Positions 40,368 through 48,810 of a stretch of 64,000 nucleotides of DNA are shown piece after piece. Positions within the stretch are counted from its first letter, which is position 1, and each line of letters opens with the position of its first letter. The position numbers and the translations under genes were made by a program. The notes beneath the pieces are model-generated. The model made no database searches. It had not been told where the DNA came from and saw only the letters and a program-made list of their open reading frames with translations. Source of the DNA: JACQFK01 sp964619955 (GTDB lineage Bacteria; Planctomycetota; MHYJ01; JACPRB01); NCBI GenBank assembly GCA_964619955.1, contig CAZUJF010000019.1, positions 41,817-105,816 of the forward strand, given 5' to 3'.

Positions 40368-41666
40368 TTGAACTCCTTATGCTCGGGGCAGGGCAGAACA
40401 GGGATCGTCACCGCGGCTTTGATCGCCCTCGCGGTGGGAGCATCCTGCCAAGCGGCCGGAGAACCGTCGCCCACCGGTGGATTCCCCGCCGCTCGCAACG
40501 GGACCTTGCATGTCCTGTCCTTCGGGCTTGGCTCGGCTTTGGCCGGCCCTCCGGTCGACGACCTCTACGGGCGCGATGCGGTGTTCGTGGCGGAAGCGTT
40601 CAAGCGGGCTCCCGCCGCCTGGAGCCGGGTCGAGACGACGGCCCTTTCCGGCCGGGCGTGCACCCCCGAACGCGTGCGCAGCGAACTGGAGCGACTGTGC
40701 AAGACGGCCGCTGCCACGGATCTCGTCCTCATCCACGCCAGCACGCATGGCACCACCGAGAAGAAGCTCCTGCGCCTCGAAGGCGAGGGCGAGGCCGCTC
40801 CCGTCATCGATGCGAACGCGCTGGCCGCTTGCCTGGCCAGACTGCCCTGTCCCTCCCTGGTCAGCATCGACGCCTGCGAATCGGGGGGCGCCGTGCACAG
40901 CCGGCTGCCGCCCCAAAGCGCGTGGCTGCTGGGCTGCCGGGAGACGCAGTCGACCAGCGGACAATACGACGATCCGCGGGTTCCGCATGGCTTCCAGGTG
41001 CTGGCCTTGTGCGAGGCCCTGCGCGGCGATGCCGATGCCGACCGCGACGGTCTCGTCAGCATCGGCGAGCTCTGCGCCTGGGTGCCGCCGCGGGCAACAT
41101 CCCTCGCCCGCTTCTCCTGCGTTCAGGACAGCGTCGTGGTCCTGCCGCCGGCCCTGGCCACGCTGCCGCTGACACGCGCGGGGCCGGGTGAACAGAAGCC
41201 CTTGTGGACGCTGCAACGAGTCCCGTCCCGCAATCCCTGGGGACTTCCCGATCCGCCTGCCTTGCCCGAAGGCGGAGCGCCGGCACCCGACCTGGTGCGC
41301 AGGTTGAAGGCTCGTGGCGGCGCTGCAGAGGAATGGAAGGACTGCGAGGGCATCGCCCAGGCACCAGGAAAGGGGCTTTCAGGAGTGTGGGTGAGCCGCT
41401 GGGGCAGGACGGCGGCGGAGCAGCTGAAGAACCAGGGGCGCGTCGAGATCGCGGAGACGGAGCAGGCCTTTCATGCCGTGATCGAAGATGGCAGCGGTTC
41501 CTATCTGATCGAGGCGGCGCGCGACCCTGCGGACCCCGCCCGCCTGAGCGGCCGCTGGAGCAGCCTCGGCTCAGCCCGTCCGTCGTCCCGCTGGGAAGGC
41601 CGCATCGTGAACTCGAAGCGCATTGACGGACAGACGCCCGACGGCGCCTGGGACTTCCGGAGATAG
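40368..41666 (+). CDS. Caspase-like (clan CD, metacaspase/C14-type) exported protein with EF-hand-like motif
   Basis: 432 residues from TTG 40368; a lipoprotein-like hydrophobic segment ends VGASC near residue 27. The caspase-like core (about 45-275) carries the catalytic His127 in HASTHGT and Cys170 in VSIDACESGG, the HG...DACxSG dyad of clan CD peptidases. At about residues 221-234 a D-x-D-x-D-G loop (DADADRDGLVSIGEL) matches a calcium-binding EF-hand/dockerin loop. The C-terminal domain (about 300-432) is unrelated and beta-rich, containing WVSRWGRTAAEQL. The family cleaves after basic or acidic residues. The TTG start and the missing Shine-Dalgarno leave the exact N-terminus uncertain. 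Confidence 0.72.
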   Translation: MNSLCSGQGRTGIVTAALIALAVGASCQAAGEPSPTGGFPAARNGTLHVLSFGLGSALAGPPVDDLYGRDAVFVAEAFKRAPAAWSRVETTALSGRACTPERVRSELERLCKTAAATDLVLIHASTHGTTEKKLLRLEGEGEAAPVIDANALAACLARLPCPSLVSIDACESGGAVHSRLPPQSAWLLGCRETQSTSGQYDDPRVPHGFQVLALCEALRGDADADRDGLVSIGELCAWVPPRATSLARFSCVQDSVVVLPPALATLPLTRAGPGEQKPLWTLQRVPSRNPWGLPDPPALPEGGAPAPDLVRRLKARGGAAEEWKDCEGIAQAPGKGLSGVWVSRWGRTAAEQLKNQGRVEIAETEQAFHAVIEDGSGSYLIEAARDPADPARLSGRWSSLGSARPSSRWEGRIVNSKRIDGQTPDGAWDFRR

Positions 41667-41706
41667 AGTCGTTTACGGGAAGGCCTCCACGAACAGTGGC
41701 GGCAAG

Positions 41707-41724
41707 CGGCTCCCCTGGGAGCCG
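41707..41724. terminator. GC-rich hairpin after the caspase-like gene
   Basis: CGGCTCCC-CT-GGGAGCCG is a perfect 8-base-arm palindrome 41 bases after the stop. The loop is too small unless the inner pair opens, and there is no T-tract, so terminator function is only possible. Confidence 0.35.
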
Positions 41725-41764
41725 GAACTGATCTCGAAGCAACGACACGGCCCCGCTTTCCCCC

Positions 41765-41793
41765 TTGCGGCCACCCTCGGGCGGTCGTATCAT
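41765..41793 (+). promoter_or_regulatory. Promoter of tacAT
   Basis: TTGCGG (41765-41770), 17 bases, TATCAT (41788-41793). About 32 bases of leader would follow, with a GTAC-rich segment (TACGGATAGGGTACGTAC) that may serve as an antitoxin operator, and an AGGAGG Shine-Dalgarno before ATG 41832. Confidence 0.5.
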
Positions 41794-41831
41794 CAGTACG
41801 GATAGGGTACGTACAGGAGCAGGAGGCCGCC

Positions 41832-42104
41832 ATGATCGCCCGCGCCGCGCGTTTTGAGATGCGACTCGACCGCAAGCAGAAAGATCTCCTCGAGCAGGCG
41901 GCGGCCGTCAAGGGCCAGGACCTCACGTCTTTTGCCCTGGGCGTGCTGCTGCAGGAGGCCTCCAACGTCCTGACCGAATACCGGACCCGCACAATCACGG
42001 AGAAGGGGATGCGGACCATCCTCAAACTTCTTGAGACTCCCCCCGCGGCGAACGCCGCCCTGAAGAAGGCCCTCCGTCGTCACGCGAAAGAAGTGCGTGA
42101 GTAG
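41832..42104 (+). CDS. tacA: DUF1778 ribbon-helix-helix antitoxin (TacA-like)
   Basis: 90 residues. The N-terminal half is a ribbon-helix-helix DNA-binding fold (AARFEMRLDRKQKDLLEQAAAVKGQDLTSFALGVLLQEA), the hallmark of DUF1778 antitoxins. The C-terminal half (ITEKGMRTILKLLETPPAANAALKKALRR) is the usual toxin-wrapping segment. It should neutralise the acetyltransferase toxin and repress the operon. A strong AGGAGG precedes ATG 41832. It overlaps the toxin gene by eight bases, antitoxin first, which is the normal TacAT order. Confidence 0.93.
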   Translation: MIARAARFEMRLDRKQKDLLEQAAAVKGQDLTSFALGVLLQEASNVLTEYRTRTITEKGMRTILKLLETPPAANAALKKALRRHAKEVRE

Positions 42105-42618
42105 CGGGCCGGCCTGGAAAATCGAGCTGTTGCAAAGAGCGCACCTGCGGGACGACTTTGACTGCGGGGAGGCGCCCCTCGACGCGTTCCTCAAACAGTT
42201 CGCCCGCCAGAATCAGGACCGGGGCATCAACAAGACCTACGTCGCGCTGAAGGTCGGACATCCCACGCCGAGGGTCTTTGGGTACTACACCCTCCTCGCG
42301 CACTCGCTCGAAGCGTCACGCCTCCCGCCCGCCATGGCGCGTCACCTCCCACGGTACCCGCTTCCCGTGATTCATCTGGCGCGGCTGGCCGTCGATCGCC
42401 GTGTCCAAGGGCAGGGCTTGGGAGGGGTCCTGCTGGCCGATGCGCTCAAGAAAGCGGCGCTGGCTTCGGATATTGTCGGCGTCTTCGCCCTGGAGGTCCT
42501 GGCCAAGACTCCCGAGGCCGGCCGGTTCTACGCGAAATACGGCTTCGTCCCCATTCCCGAGGATCCGCTCCACTGGGTCCTCCCGCTGGCAACGGTCCGC
42601 CCTCACGTCAGCCGGTAG
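42097..42618 (+). CDS. tacT: GNAT acetyltransferase toxin (TacT-like)
   Basis: 173 residues from GTG 42097. The GNAT fold is shown by the conserved start LLQRAHLRDDFDCGEAPLDAFLKQFARQNQDRG, the acetyl-CoA loop LARLAVDRRVQGQGLGGVLL, and the catalytic Tyr in AGRFYAKYGF. TacT toxins acetylate the amino group of aminoacyl-tRNA and stop translation. The start codon lies within the antitoxin end, so translation is coupled. Gene and antitoxin both look intact. Confidence 0.93.
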   Translation: MSSGPAWKIELLQRAHLRDDFDCGEAPLDAFLKQFARQNQDRGINKTYVALKVGHPTPRVFGYYTLLAHSLEASRLPPAMARHLPRYPLPVIHLARLAVDRRVQGQGLGGVLLADALKKAALASDIVGVFALEVLAKTPEAGRFYAKYGFVPIPEDPLHWVLPLATVRPHVSR

Positions 42619-42672
42619 CCAGAGGAGGGCTCTCAAGCTGCCCCCCCTGCCTGGCCCTTGAGGCAGGGTCAC

Positions 42673-42703
42673 GTGCCCAGGCCGGAGAACCCAAACTGCG
42701 ATG
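42673..42703. repeat. Dispersed repeat, copy 2 (CCAGGCCGGAGAACC type)
   Basis: See the similar element at 35769-35803. Within the same gap (42619-42859) a segment near 42735-42760 containing GGGTTTCTCAGGCCGG looks like a partial inverted copy, giving an imperfect stem. Apart from these, no gene was found in the gap; AAAGGAG before ATG 42860 is the Shine-Dalgarno of the next gene. Confidence 0.4.
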
Positions 42704-42859
42704 GACTGGGGCCCGGGGTCTTCGCCTGGGGGTGCGTGGGTTTCTCAGGCCGGCCGGAACGCTCCTGGGAATTCCGCGAGGAGGTCGTCGTCGAATTCAG
42801 CGCCTCCCGTTGAAACCCGCCGAACCTTTCGGCCGGTACTAGCGGTCGAAAGGAGCGAT

Positions 42860-44470
42860 ATGACCCCCGCCGCCCTGCTGCTCGCCCTCCTCCAGGCCGC
42901 CGCCCCGACCGGGATCGGCCGGACTTTCAAAGATCCGCTGCTCGACGCCGCCGCGAAGGACGTCAAGGTCCTCGCCGTCGCGTTCAGCGGCGCCGACTGC
43001 CCCGTCTCGAAACTCAACCGCCCCAAACTCGAGCGCCTGACGAAGGACTACGCCGCCAAGGGCGTCCGCCTCCTCGGCGTCTCCACGAGCGACGCAGGCT
43101 GGGTCGCGCTGCTCAAGCCCGCCTCCTCGGCCGAGGTCTTTGTGTTCGACGACAAACGCGTCCTTCGCTACCGCGGCGCCGTGGACGACCAGTACGGGAT
43201 CGGCTTCCAGCGCGAGGCCGCGACAGCCACGTTCCTCATCGATGCGCTTGAGGCACTGCTCACTGGCAAAACAGTCGCGAAGCCCGTCACCGAGGCTCCT
43301 GGTTGTGAGGTGGGGGTGCCCGCCGCCCCCGTGACCGGAAAAGCGACCTTCCACAAGGACGTGCTGCCGATCTTCCAGAAGCGCTGCGTCGAATGCCACC
43401 GTCCGGGGGAGATCGGCCCCTTCTCGCTGCTCACCTACGACAAGGCGAAGGCCAACGCCAAGACCATCCTTCGCGAGGTGGAGGCGCGGCGCATGCCGCC
43501 CTGGCACGCCGATCCGAAACACGGAACTTGGAAAAACGACCGCCGCCTGACGGACCCGGAGCTCGCCGTGATCGCTCAGTGGGTGAACGGAGGGGCGCCC
43601 GAGGGGAATCCGAAAGACGCTCCGGCCGCGCCGAAGTTCGTCACGGGCTGGCGCATCGGCACTCCGGACGCCGTTTACCCGCTGAACAGAGCCGAGAAGA
43701 TCCCCGCGGAGGGGACCATCCCCTACCGCCACCAGATCGTGCCGACCCGCCTCAAGGAGGACCGCTGGGTCCAGGCCATCGAAGTACGCCCCTCCGCCGC
43801 CCAGGTGGTCCATCACGTGCTGGTCTTCGTCCAATACCCCCTCACGCGCCTGAAGGAGCAGCCCGAGATCGACGGCGGCCTCTTCAACGGCTACTTCGGC
43901 ATCATGGTCCCGGGCGAAAGCCCCATGGTCTTCCCCGAGGGCATGGCCAAATACATCCCCGCGGGGGCCATCCTCGTCTTCCAGATCCACTACACGGCGA
44001 ACGGCGAGGCGGCCGAGGACCGCACCCAGATCGGTCTCGTCTTCGCGAAGGCGCCGCCGAAGCAGGAAGTCATCACGCGCGGCATCGTGAACAGGAAGAT
44101 CCGCATCCCGCCGGAGACGGCCGCGCATCCCGAGGAGGCGCTCTTCACGTTCACGCACGACGCGCTGATCCTGAGCTTCCTCCCGCACCTGCACGTGCGC
44201 GGCAAGGCCTTCCGCTACACCGCGCTGCTGCCGGACGGGAAGGAGGAGATCCTGCTCGACGTGCCGCGCTACGACTTCAACTGGCAGACCTCCTACAAAC
44301 TGGCGGAGCCGCGCCGCGTCGCCAAGGGCACGAAGATCCGCGCGACGGCGCTCTTCGACAACTCGAAGGGCAACCCCTCGAACCCCGACCCCTCCAAGGA
44401 GGTCCGCTTCGGACAGCAGTCCTGGGAGGAGATGCTGATCGGCTACATGGATTTCGTGAAGGTGGAATAA
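42860..44470 (+). CDS. Exported redoxin - cytochrome c - copper type II monooxygenase-like fusion
   Basis: 536 residues with a signal peptide (1-14) and an AAAGGAG Shine-Dalgarno before ATG 42860. Residues about 15-145 form a thioredoxin-like redoxin with FSGADCPVSKLNRP holding the peroxidatic-type Cys. One heme motif CVECH lies at 176-180. The C-terminal region resembles copper type II ascorbate-dependent monooxygenases: His318-His319 (VVHHVLVF), His377 (FQIHYTANG), His443 and His445 (LPHLHVRG) and Met525 (WEEMLIGYM) align with the two copper sites. All expected ligands are visible. Family enzymes hydroxylate C-H bonds; the substrate here is unknown. A small secreted protein is encoded three bases downstream. 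Confidence 0.8.
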   Translation: MTPAALLLALLQAAAPTGIGRTFKDPLLDAAAKDVKVLAVAFSGADCPVSKLNRPKLERLTKDYAAKGVRLLGVSTSDAGWVALLKPASSAEVFVFDDKRVLRYRGAVDDQYGIGFQREAATATFLIDALEALLTGKTVAKPVTEAPGCEVGVPAAPVTGKATFHKDVLPIFQKRCVECHRPGEIGPFSLLTYDKAKANAKTILREVEARRMPPWHADPKHGTWKNDRRLTDPELAVIAQWVNGGAPEGNPKDAPAAPKFVTGWRIGTPDAVYPLNRAEKIPAEGTIPYRHQIVPTRLKEDRWVQAIEVRPSAAQVVHHVLVFVQYPLTRLKEQPEIDGGLFNGYFGIMVPGESPMVFPEGMAKYIPAGAILVFQIHYTANGEAAEDRTQIGLVFAKAPPKQEVITRGIVNRKIRIPPETAAHPEEALFTFTHDALILSFLPHLHVRGKAFRYTALLPDGKEEILLDVPRYDFNWQTSYKLAEPRRVAKGTKIRATALFDNSKGNPSNPDPSKEVRFGQQSWEEMLIGYMDFVKVE

Positions 44471-44472
44471 TC

Positions 44473-45027
44473 ATGCTGCTGCTCGCCACGCTGCTGCTCC
44501 AGGAGCCCCTGATCGAGGACTATTACAAGTTCAAGGAGGGATCCACCTGGACCTACAAGCGCCTCGAGAACGGCGCCGAATCCAAGATCGCCGGCAAAGC
44601 GACCGGGGAGAAGGAGGGCAAGGTCCGCCACGAGTGGAAGGAGACCGCGAAGGACGGGACGTCCAAGGACTCGGTCCTCACCTGGTCGGTCGAGGACGGC
44701 GCCCTCACCGTGGAGGCGCGCAGCTACCTCGAGAACGGCAACGAGATGGTGCTGCGCTTCCCCGTCCTGAAGACGGGCTCGAAGAAGGGCGACACCTGGC
44801 CCAGCGCGGGGGGCGACTTCACGCACCTGGGGACGGTCGAGGTGACGGTGCCCGCGGGGACCTGGAAGAACGCCGTGAAGACTCAGTTGAAGGCCGGGGA
44901 CGAGAACAACCCGGTCAAGATCGACGTCATCCTGGTCCCGAAGGTGGGCCTCGTGAAAATCGAGATCCACGATCCGGGGGGCGCCGAGAACCGCTACGAG
45001 CTCACCGAGTTCAAGCCGGCGAAGTAA
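44473..45027 (+). CDS. Small exported hypothetical protein, operon partner of the copper monooxygenase-like fusion
   Basis: 184 residues from ATG 44473, two bases after the preceding stop. A short signal (MLLLATLLLQ) leads into a beta-rich domain with repeated motifs such as YYKFKEGSTWTYK, KVRHEWKETAKD and WKNAVKTQLKAGDENNPV, the shape of lipocalin- or DUF3108-like periplasmic domains. No catalytic residues recognised. The tight spacing implies it is made together with the monooxygenase-like protein and may bind its substrate or product, which is inference. Confidence 0.7.
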   Translation: MLLLATLLLQEPLIEDYYKFKEGSTWTYKRLENGAESKIAGKATGEKEGKVRHEWKETAKDGTSKDSVLTWSVEDGALTVEARSYLENGNEMVLRFPVLKTGSKKGDTWPSAGGDFTHLGTVEVTVPAGTWKNAVKTQLKAGDENNPVKIDVILVPKVGLVKIEIHDPGGAENRYELTEFKPAK

Positions 45028-45030
45028 CCC

Positions 45031-45435
45031 CTATACCGCCGGCGGACGGGGCGCGGGGCCGATCTGCCCGGCGACGGCGAGCGCGAACGCGTTGATGTCC
45101 TCCGAGAGCCGGTGGGTCAGGATGCCCGTCCTGCCCCGCACGTGGATGGAGGCGCTGTCGAGGTTGTCCAGGAGCAGCATGAGGCGCATGGCGCTCTTGC
45201 CTTCCTTCAGGAACTTCATGATCCGCATCTGCGAATCGGGGTCGAGTTCGTTGGAGATCGCCGCGAGCGCGTACTGGGCCGTCCCCGTCACGAGATCCGC
45301 GGCGAATGCGAGCTCGAGGCAGTCGGTGACGACGTAGCCGAGCGATTCCAGGCGCTGTTTCGCCTGGGCCACCCAGGCGGCGTCCTTGTGCGCCAGCAGC
45401 ACCCGGGGCCGCTTCGTGATGCGGGAAGTCGCCAC
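45031..45435 (-). CDS. CheY-like receiver domain protein lacking the phosphoacceptor Asp
   Basis: 134 residues from the second of two tandem GTG codons; TATACT lies six bases before it, consistent with a leaderless start. The fold reads as a receiver: PRVLLAHKDAAWVAQAKQRLESLGYVVTDC with beta-1/alpha-1, and later MRLMLLLDN and TGILTHRLSEDINAFAL. Where beta-3 should present the phosphorylated Asp, the sequence reads YALAAISNELD, with Ser and Asn instead. A pseudo-receiver used for protein contacts is therefore more likely than a classical response regulator. No histidine kinase is nearby. It follows ftsK on the same strand. Confidence 0.65.
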   Translation of the reverse strand: MATSRITKRPRVLLAHKDAAWVAQAKQRLESLGYVVTDCLELAFAADLVTGTAQYALAAISNELDPDSQMRIMKFLKEGKSAMRLMLLLDNLDSASIHVRGRTGILTHRLSEDINAFALAVAGQIGPAPRPPAV

Positions 45436-45448
45436 CACCTGAGTATAG

Positions 45449-45485
45449 CGGTCCCTCGCCTGTCGCCTCCCGCCTTTCGCCTGTC
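45449..45485. repeat. Iterated CGCCT tract between ftsK and the receiver-like gene
   Basis: The gap repeats the pattern CGCCTGTCGCCTCCCGCC and TTTCGCCTGTC, several near-copies of a CGCCTNNC unit. It is non-coding; related CGCC-TTTCGCC runs occur near 55512-55530 before another gene. Confidence 0.4.
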
Positions 45486-47999
45486 TTAGGCCTCCGCCCC
45501 CGCCCCCTTCTTCATCTGCTGCCACTGCTCCAGCGTCATCTGCACCTCGCGGGCGTTCGACCCGTTGAAGCCGCTGAGGATGCCCATCTTCGTCATCGCG
45601 TCCACCAGGCGCGCCGCGCGGCTGTAGCCGATGGACAGCGCCCGCTGCAGCAGCGAGGTCGAGCCGCGGCCCTCGCGCAGGATGACCTCGACGGCCTCGT
45701 CGAAGAGCTCGTCCTCCGAGGAGCCCTCCGCCTCGCCCATGCTCTTGAGCTCGACCAGCTCCTGGTGGTACTCGGGCTTGCCCTGCGCGCGCAGCCACTT
45801 GACCAGGCCGCGGATCTCGTCGTCCGAGACGAACGTGCACTGGCCGCGCACCGGCTCGAAGGAGTCGATCATCTTCACCAGCATGTCGCCGCGGCCCAGC
45901 AGGCGCTCGGCGCCCTTCTTGTCCATGATGATGCGGCTCTCGATCTGGCTCGGCACGCGGAACGCGATCCGCGAGGGCATGTTCGAGCGGATGAGGCCCG
46001 TGACGACGTCCGTCGAGGGGCGCTGCGTCGCCACGATGAGGTGGATGCCGATCGCGCGGGCCTTCTGGGCCAGGCGGACGATCGAGGTTTCGACCTCCTT
46101 GCGGCCGGTCATCATGAGGTCGGCCAGCTCGTCGATGATCGACACGATGTACGGCATGTGCGTGGGGAAGAGGGCGGCCTCCTCCATGGGCACCGCGGCC
46201 TCGGCCAGGCGGTCCTTGATCTTCTTCTCGCCCATCTTGTTGAAGGACGAGATCGAGTTCGCGCCGACCCGGGAGAGGATCGTGTAGCGCTCCTCCATCT
46301 CCTTCACCAGCCAGTCGAGCACGAGGCCGGCCTTCTTGCTGTCCGTGACGACCGGCGCCCAGAGGTGCGGGATGTCCGTGAAGCTCGTGAGCTCGACCTG
46401 CTTGGGATCGATCAGGATGAGCTTCATCTCCTGGGGCGACATCGCCGTCACCAGGCTCGTGATGATCGTCTTGAGGCAGACCGACTTCCCCGAGCCCGTC
46501 GTGCCGCCGATGAGCAGGTGCGGCAGGTCGGTGAGGCTGCGGAGGATCGCGTCGCCGCCGTTCGCCTTGCCGAGGACCATGGGCAGGGCGATCTTGCGCA
46601 GGTCCGCCATGCCCTTCTCGAGGAATTCGCGGATGCGGACGGCCTTCGGGGTGGAGTTCGGCACCTCGATGCCCACCGTGCCCTTGCCGGGGATCGGGGC
46701 GACCACGCGGACGGAGGACACCGAGAGGCGCATCGCGAACTCGTCCTGCCGCGCGCTGAGCCCGCTGATCTGCTGGCCGGACGCGAGGGAGACCTCGTAC
46801 ATCGTCACCGCGGGGCCGACTTCGTAGTTCACGACCTTGCCTTCGACGCCGTACTCGGCGAGGGCGCTTTCCAGCTGGAGCATGCGCTCCTTGAGCTCGG
46901 CCTCGCCGACCGCGGGGCCGTCGTCGACCTTGGCCTCGAAGATGTCGATCGGGGGCTGTTCGTAGGCGCCGACGGGCGAGTGTTTGTGGGCGTTCGCGGC
47001 CTTCTGGAAGGCGGCGGCCGGGTCGATCTTGGCGCTTTCGATCTTCGGCACGGGCTTCGCGGGGGCCACCGGGGCGGGCGCCGCGGCGGCGGGCAGGACC
47101 TTGAGCGCGGGGGCCGCGGCGATCTCCACCGCGGACAGCGGCTTGGGGGCGGGCTTCGGCGCCGGGACGGTGGCCGCCATCACGGTGGAGGGCAGCGGCG
47201 CGGGCGGGCCCTGGACGGCGGCGACCGCGCGGTCCTGGTTCGTCAGGCGGACCTTGGGGGCCGGCAGCGGCGCGGGCGCGGGGGCGGCCTTGCGGGGTTC
47301 CTGCGCGACGCGGTTGGCGAGTTCGGCCTTGGCGCGGTCCATGCGGAGCTGCTCCGCGGCCTCCTTGCGGCCCTGGCGCTCCTCGGCGGAGTAGTGGTGG
47401 GACACGCGTCCGAACGCGGCCTTGAGCAGCGCTCCCGCCTTCATCAGCGCCACGTAGATCATCCAGTCGGTGGAGAGGACGAGGGAGACGGAGAGGGCGA
47501 GCAGCACGCCGAGCCAGGCGCCCGCGCGTCCCAGGTGGTTCACGAGCAGGATCTCGAAGGTCTTGCCGTAGACGCCGCCGAGGCCGGGGGAGGTGCCCCC
47601 GAGGCCGAAGGAGGCGGGGGCGAGCAGGCCCTGGAGGGAGAGCAGCGTCGCGGCCGCGAACACGGAGACCGCGACGGCGACGAGCTTGACCGTGATGCCT
47701 TCCAGCTTGCGGCGGAAGAACACGAGGAAGGACCAGAGGCCCGTGAAGAAGACGAGGATGTAGGACGCGAGCCCGAAGCCGTGCAGCATCGCGTACGCGA
47801 GGCGGGCCCCGAGGATGCCGCCCTTGTTGTGCAGCGGCGCGTTGGGCGGGTACTTCACCTCGCGGATGTCGCCCGCGTCGTACGAGACGAGGGAGATGAA
47901 CACGAACATGGTGCAGAGGAAGAAGAAGAGCCCCCCGAGCTCCTTGACCTTCTCCCGCACCGGCACGCGTGAAGCCAGAGTTTCGCTCTTCTTGGCCAC
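45486..47999 (-). CDS. ftsK: DNA translocase FtsK
   Basis: 837 residues from GTG 47999. Four membrane helices occupy about residues 20-200 (LGGLFFFLCTMFVFISLVSYDAGD and following). A Pro/Ala-rich linker (about 235-345) leads to the motor: P-loop GGTTGSGKSVCLKT (about 497-504), Walker B LILIDPKQVEL and the gamma winged helix at the C-terminus (GSTSLLQRALSIGYSRAARLVDAMTKMGIL) that reads KOPS-type sites. It moves chromosomal DNA through the closing septum. It lies four bases after uppP on the same strand and is probably cotranscribed with it. The linker is shorter than in E. coli FtsK, as is common in other phyla. Confidence 0.96.
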   Translation of the reverse strand: MAKKSETLASRVPVREKVKELGGLFFFLCTMFVFISLVSYDAGDIREVKYPPNAPLHNKGGILGARLAYAMLHGFGLASYILVFFTGLWSFLVFFRRKLEGITVKLVAVAVSVFAAATLLSLQGLLAPASFGLGGTSPGLGGVYGKTFEILLVNHLGRAGAWLGVLLALSVSLVLSTDWMIYVALMKAGALLKAAFGRVSHHYSAEERQGRKEAAEQLRMDRAKAELANRVAQEPRKAAPAPAPLPAPKVRLTNQDRAVAAVQGPPAPLPSTVMAATVPAPKPAPKPLSAVEIAAAPALKVLPAAAAPAPVAPAKPVPKIESAKIDPAAAFQKAANAHKHSPVGAYEQPPIDIFEAKVDDGPAVGEAELKERMLQLESALAEYGVEGKVVNYEVGPAVTMYEVSLASGQQISGLSARQDEFAMRLSVSSVRVVAPIPGKGTVGIEVPNSTPKAVRIREFLEKGMADLRKIALPMVLGKANGGDAILRSLTDLPHLLIGGTTGSGKSVCLKTIITSLVTAMSPQEMKLILIDPKQVELTSFTDIPHLWAPVVTDSKKAGLVLDWLVKEMEERYTILSRVGANSISSFNKMGEKKIKDRLAEAAVPMEEAALFPTHMPYIVSIIDELADLMMTGRKEVETSIVRLAQKARAIGIHLIVATQRPSTDVVTGLIRSNMPSRIAFRVPSQIESRIIMDKKGAERLLGRGDMLVKMIDSFEPVRGQCTFVSDDEIRGLVKWLRAQGKPEYHQELVELKSMGEAEGSSEDELFDEAVEVILREGRGSTSLLQRALSIGYSRAARLVDAMTKMGILSGFNGSNAREVQMTLEQWQQMKKGAGAEA

Positions 48000-48003
48000 G
48001 TTG

Positions 48004-48765
48004 CTAGCCCCTGAAATGCAGCCACCCCACCATCCCAGCCAGTGCACAGTACAGCGCGAACCAGAGAAAGCGCCCCTTGGAGGACAGCTTCTCGACGACC
48101 CGGATCGCGGCCAGGCTCACGCCGAACGTCACCGCGACCCCAATCAGTATCGGCAGCGGGGCCGGCGAGACTTTACTGGAGATCGCCTCCTGCGCCATTT
48201 TCGCCATGGCCGCGAGGATGGCGACGGCGCCCAGGAAGAAGGAGAAGCGGACCGCATCGGGCCGGCGCAGTCCGGCGAGGTAGCCCATCCCGATCGTCGA
48301 GCCCGAGCGCGAGATGCCGGGCAGCACCGCGCAGGCCTGCGCGAGGCCGACGAGGAGGATGACCCGGAGCGGCGCCTCGAGGATCGTGTGGCGCTCGCGG
48401 GCGAAGCGGTCCGAGATCACGAGCCAGGCCGCGGTCACCAGGAGCATCCCCGAGGCCAGGGCGAGATTCTCATAGAGCGGCTTGAGCCGGCTGCGGAAGA
48501 GCAGCGCGGCGGCGATCAGGGGGATCGTGGCTAGGATGAGCCGCGGAATCTCGGCGCGGCGCTCCCGGAGCAGCTCCCCCCAGATCTTGCGGTAGTAGAC
48601 GAGGATGGCCAGCAGGGAGCCGATGTGCAGGGTCACGTCGAAGAAGAGGTCCACCTCCATCCCGAGGAAGTGCCGCGCGAAAAGCAGGTGGGTTTTCGAG
48701 CTGACCGGGAGGAATTCGGTCAGGCCCTGCACGATCGAAAGGACGACGACGATGAGAAGAGGCAT
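48004..48765 (-). CDS. uppP: Undecaprenyl-diphosphatase UppP (BacA family)
   Basis: 253 residues with about eight membrane helices. Conserved motif 1 is QGLTEFLPVSSKTHL, which keeps Glu and His but has Lys-Thr where most enzymes have Ser/Thr-Gly before the His. Motif 2 is LPGISRSGSTI. The enzyme recycles undecaprenyl diphosphate for cell-wall and polysaccharide synthesis and can give bacitracin tolerance. It is first in a minus-strand unit with ftsK and the receiver-like gene, divergent from the membrane protein gene at 48811 with only 45 bases between the starts. Confidence 0.92.
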   Translation of the reverse strand: MPLLIVVVLSIVQGLTEFLPVSSKTHLLFARHFLGMEVDLFFDVTLHIGSLLAILVYYRKIWGELLRERRAEIPRLILATIPLIAAALLFRSRLKPLYENLALASGMLLVTAAWLVISDRFARERHTILEAPLRVILLVGLAQACAVLPGISRSGSTIGMGYLAGLRRPDAVRFSFFLGAVAILAAMAKMAQEAISSKVSPAPLPILIGVAVTFGVSLAAIRVVEKLSSKGRFLWFALYCALAGMVGWLHFRG

Positions 48766-48810
48766 ATCGGCAAAGAGTGTTATCGTCTAGAATGAGGGCG
48801 AGGAAACAGA

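Noticed and set aside
40368..41666. Annotation of the caspase-like protein as a defence effector such as a gasdermin-linked protease
   Set aside because: No gasdermin, CRISPR or other defence gene is adjacent, and the protein seems exported, so only the fold is claimed.
42701..42859. An N-terminal extension of the redoxin-monooxygenase gene starting near 42701
   Set aside because: A signal peptide and Shine-Dalgarno mark ATG 42860; the upstream residues are low-complexity and lie over a repeat.
48004..48765. UppP as an acquired bacitracin resistance gene
   Set aside because: It is a normal envelope recycling enzyme in an operon with ftsK; no transfer signature is visible.
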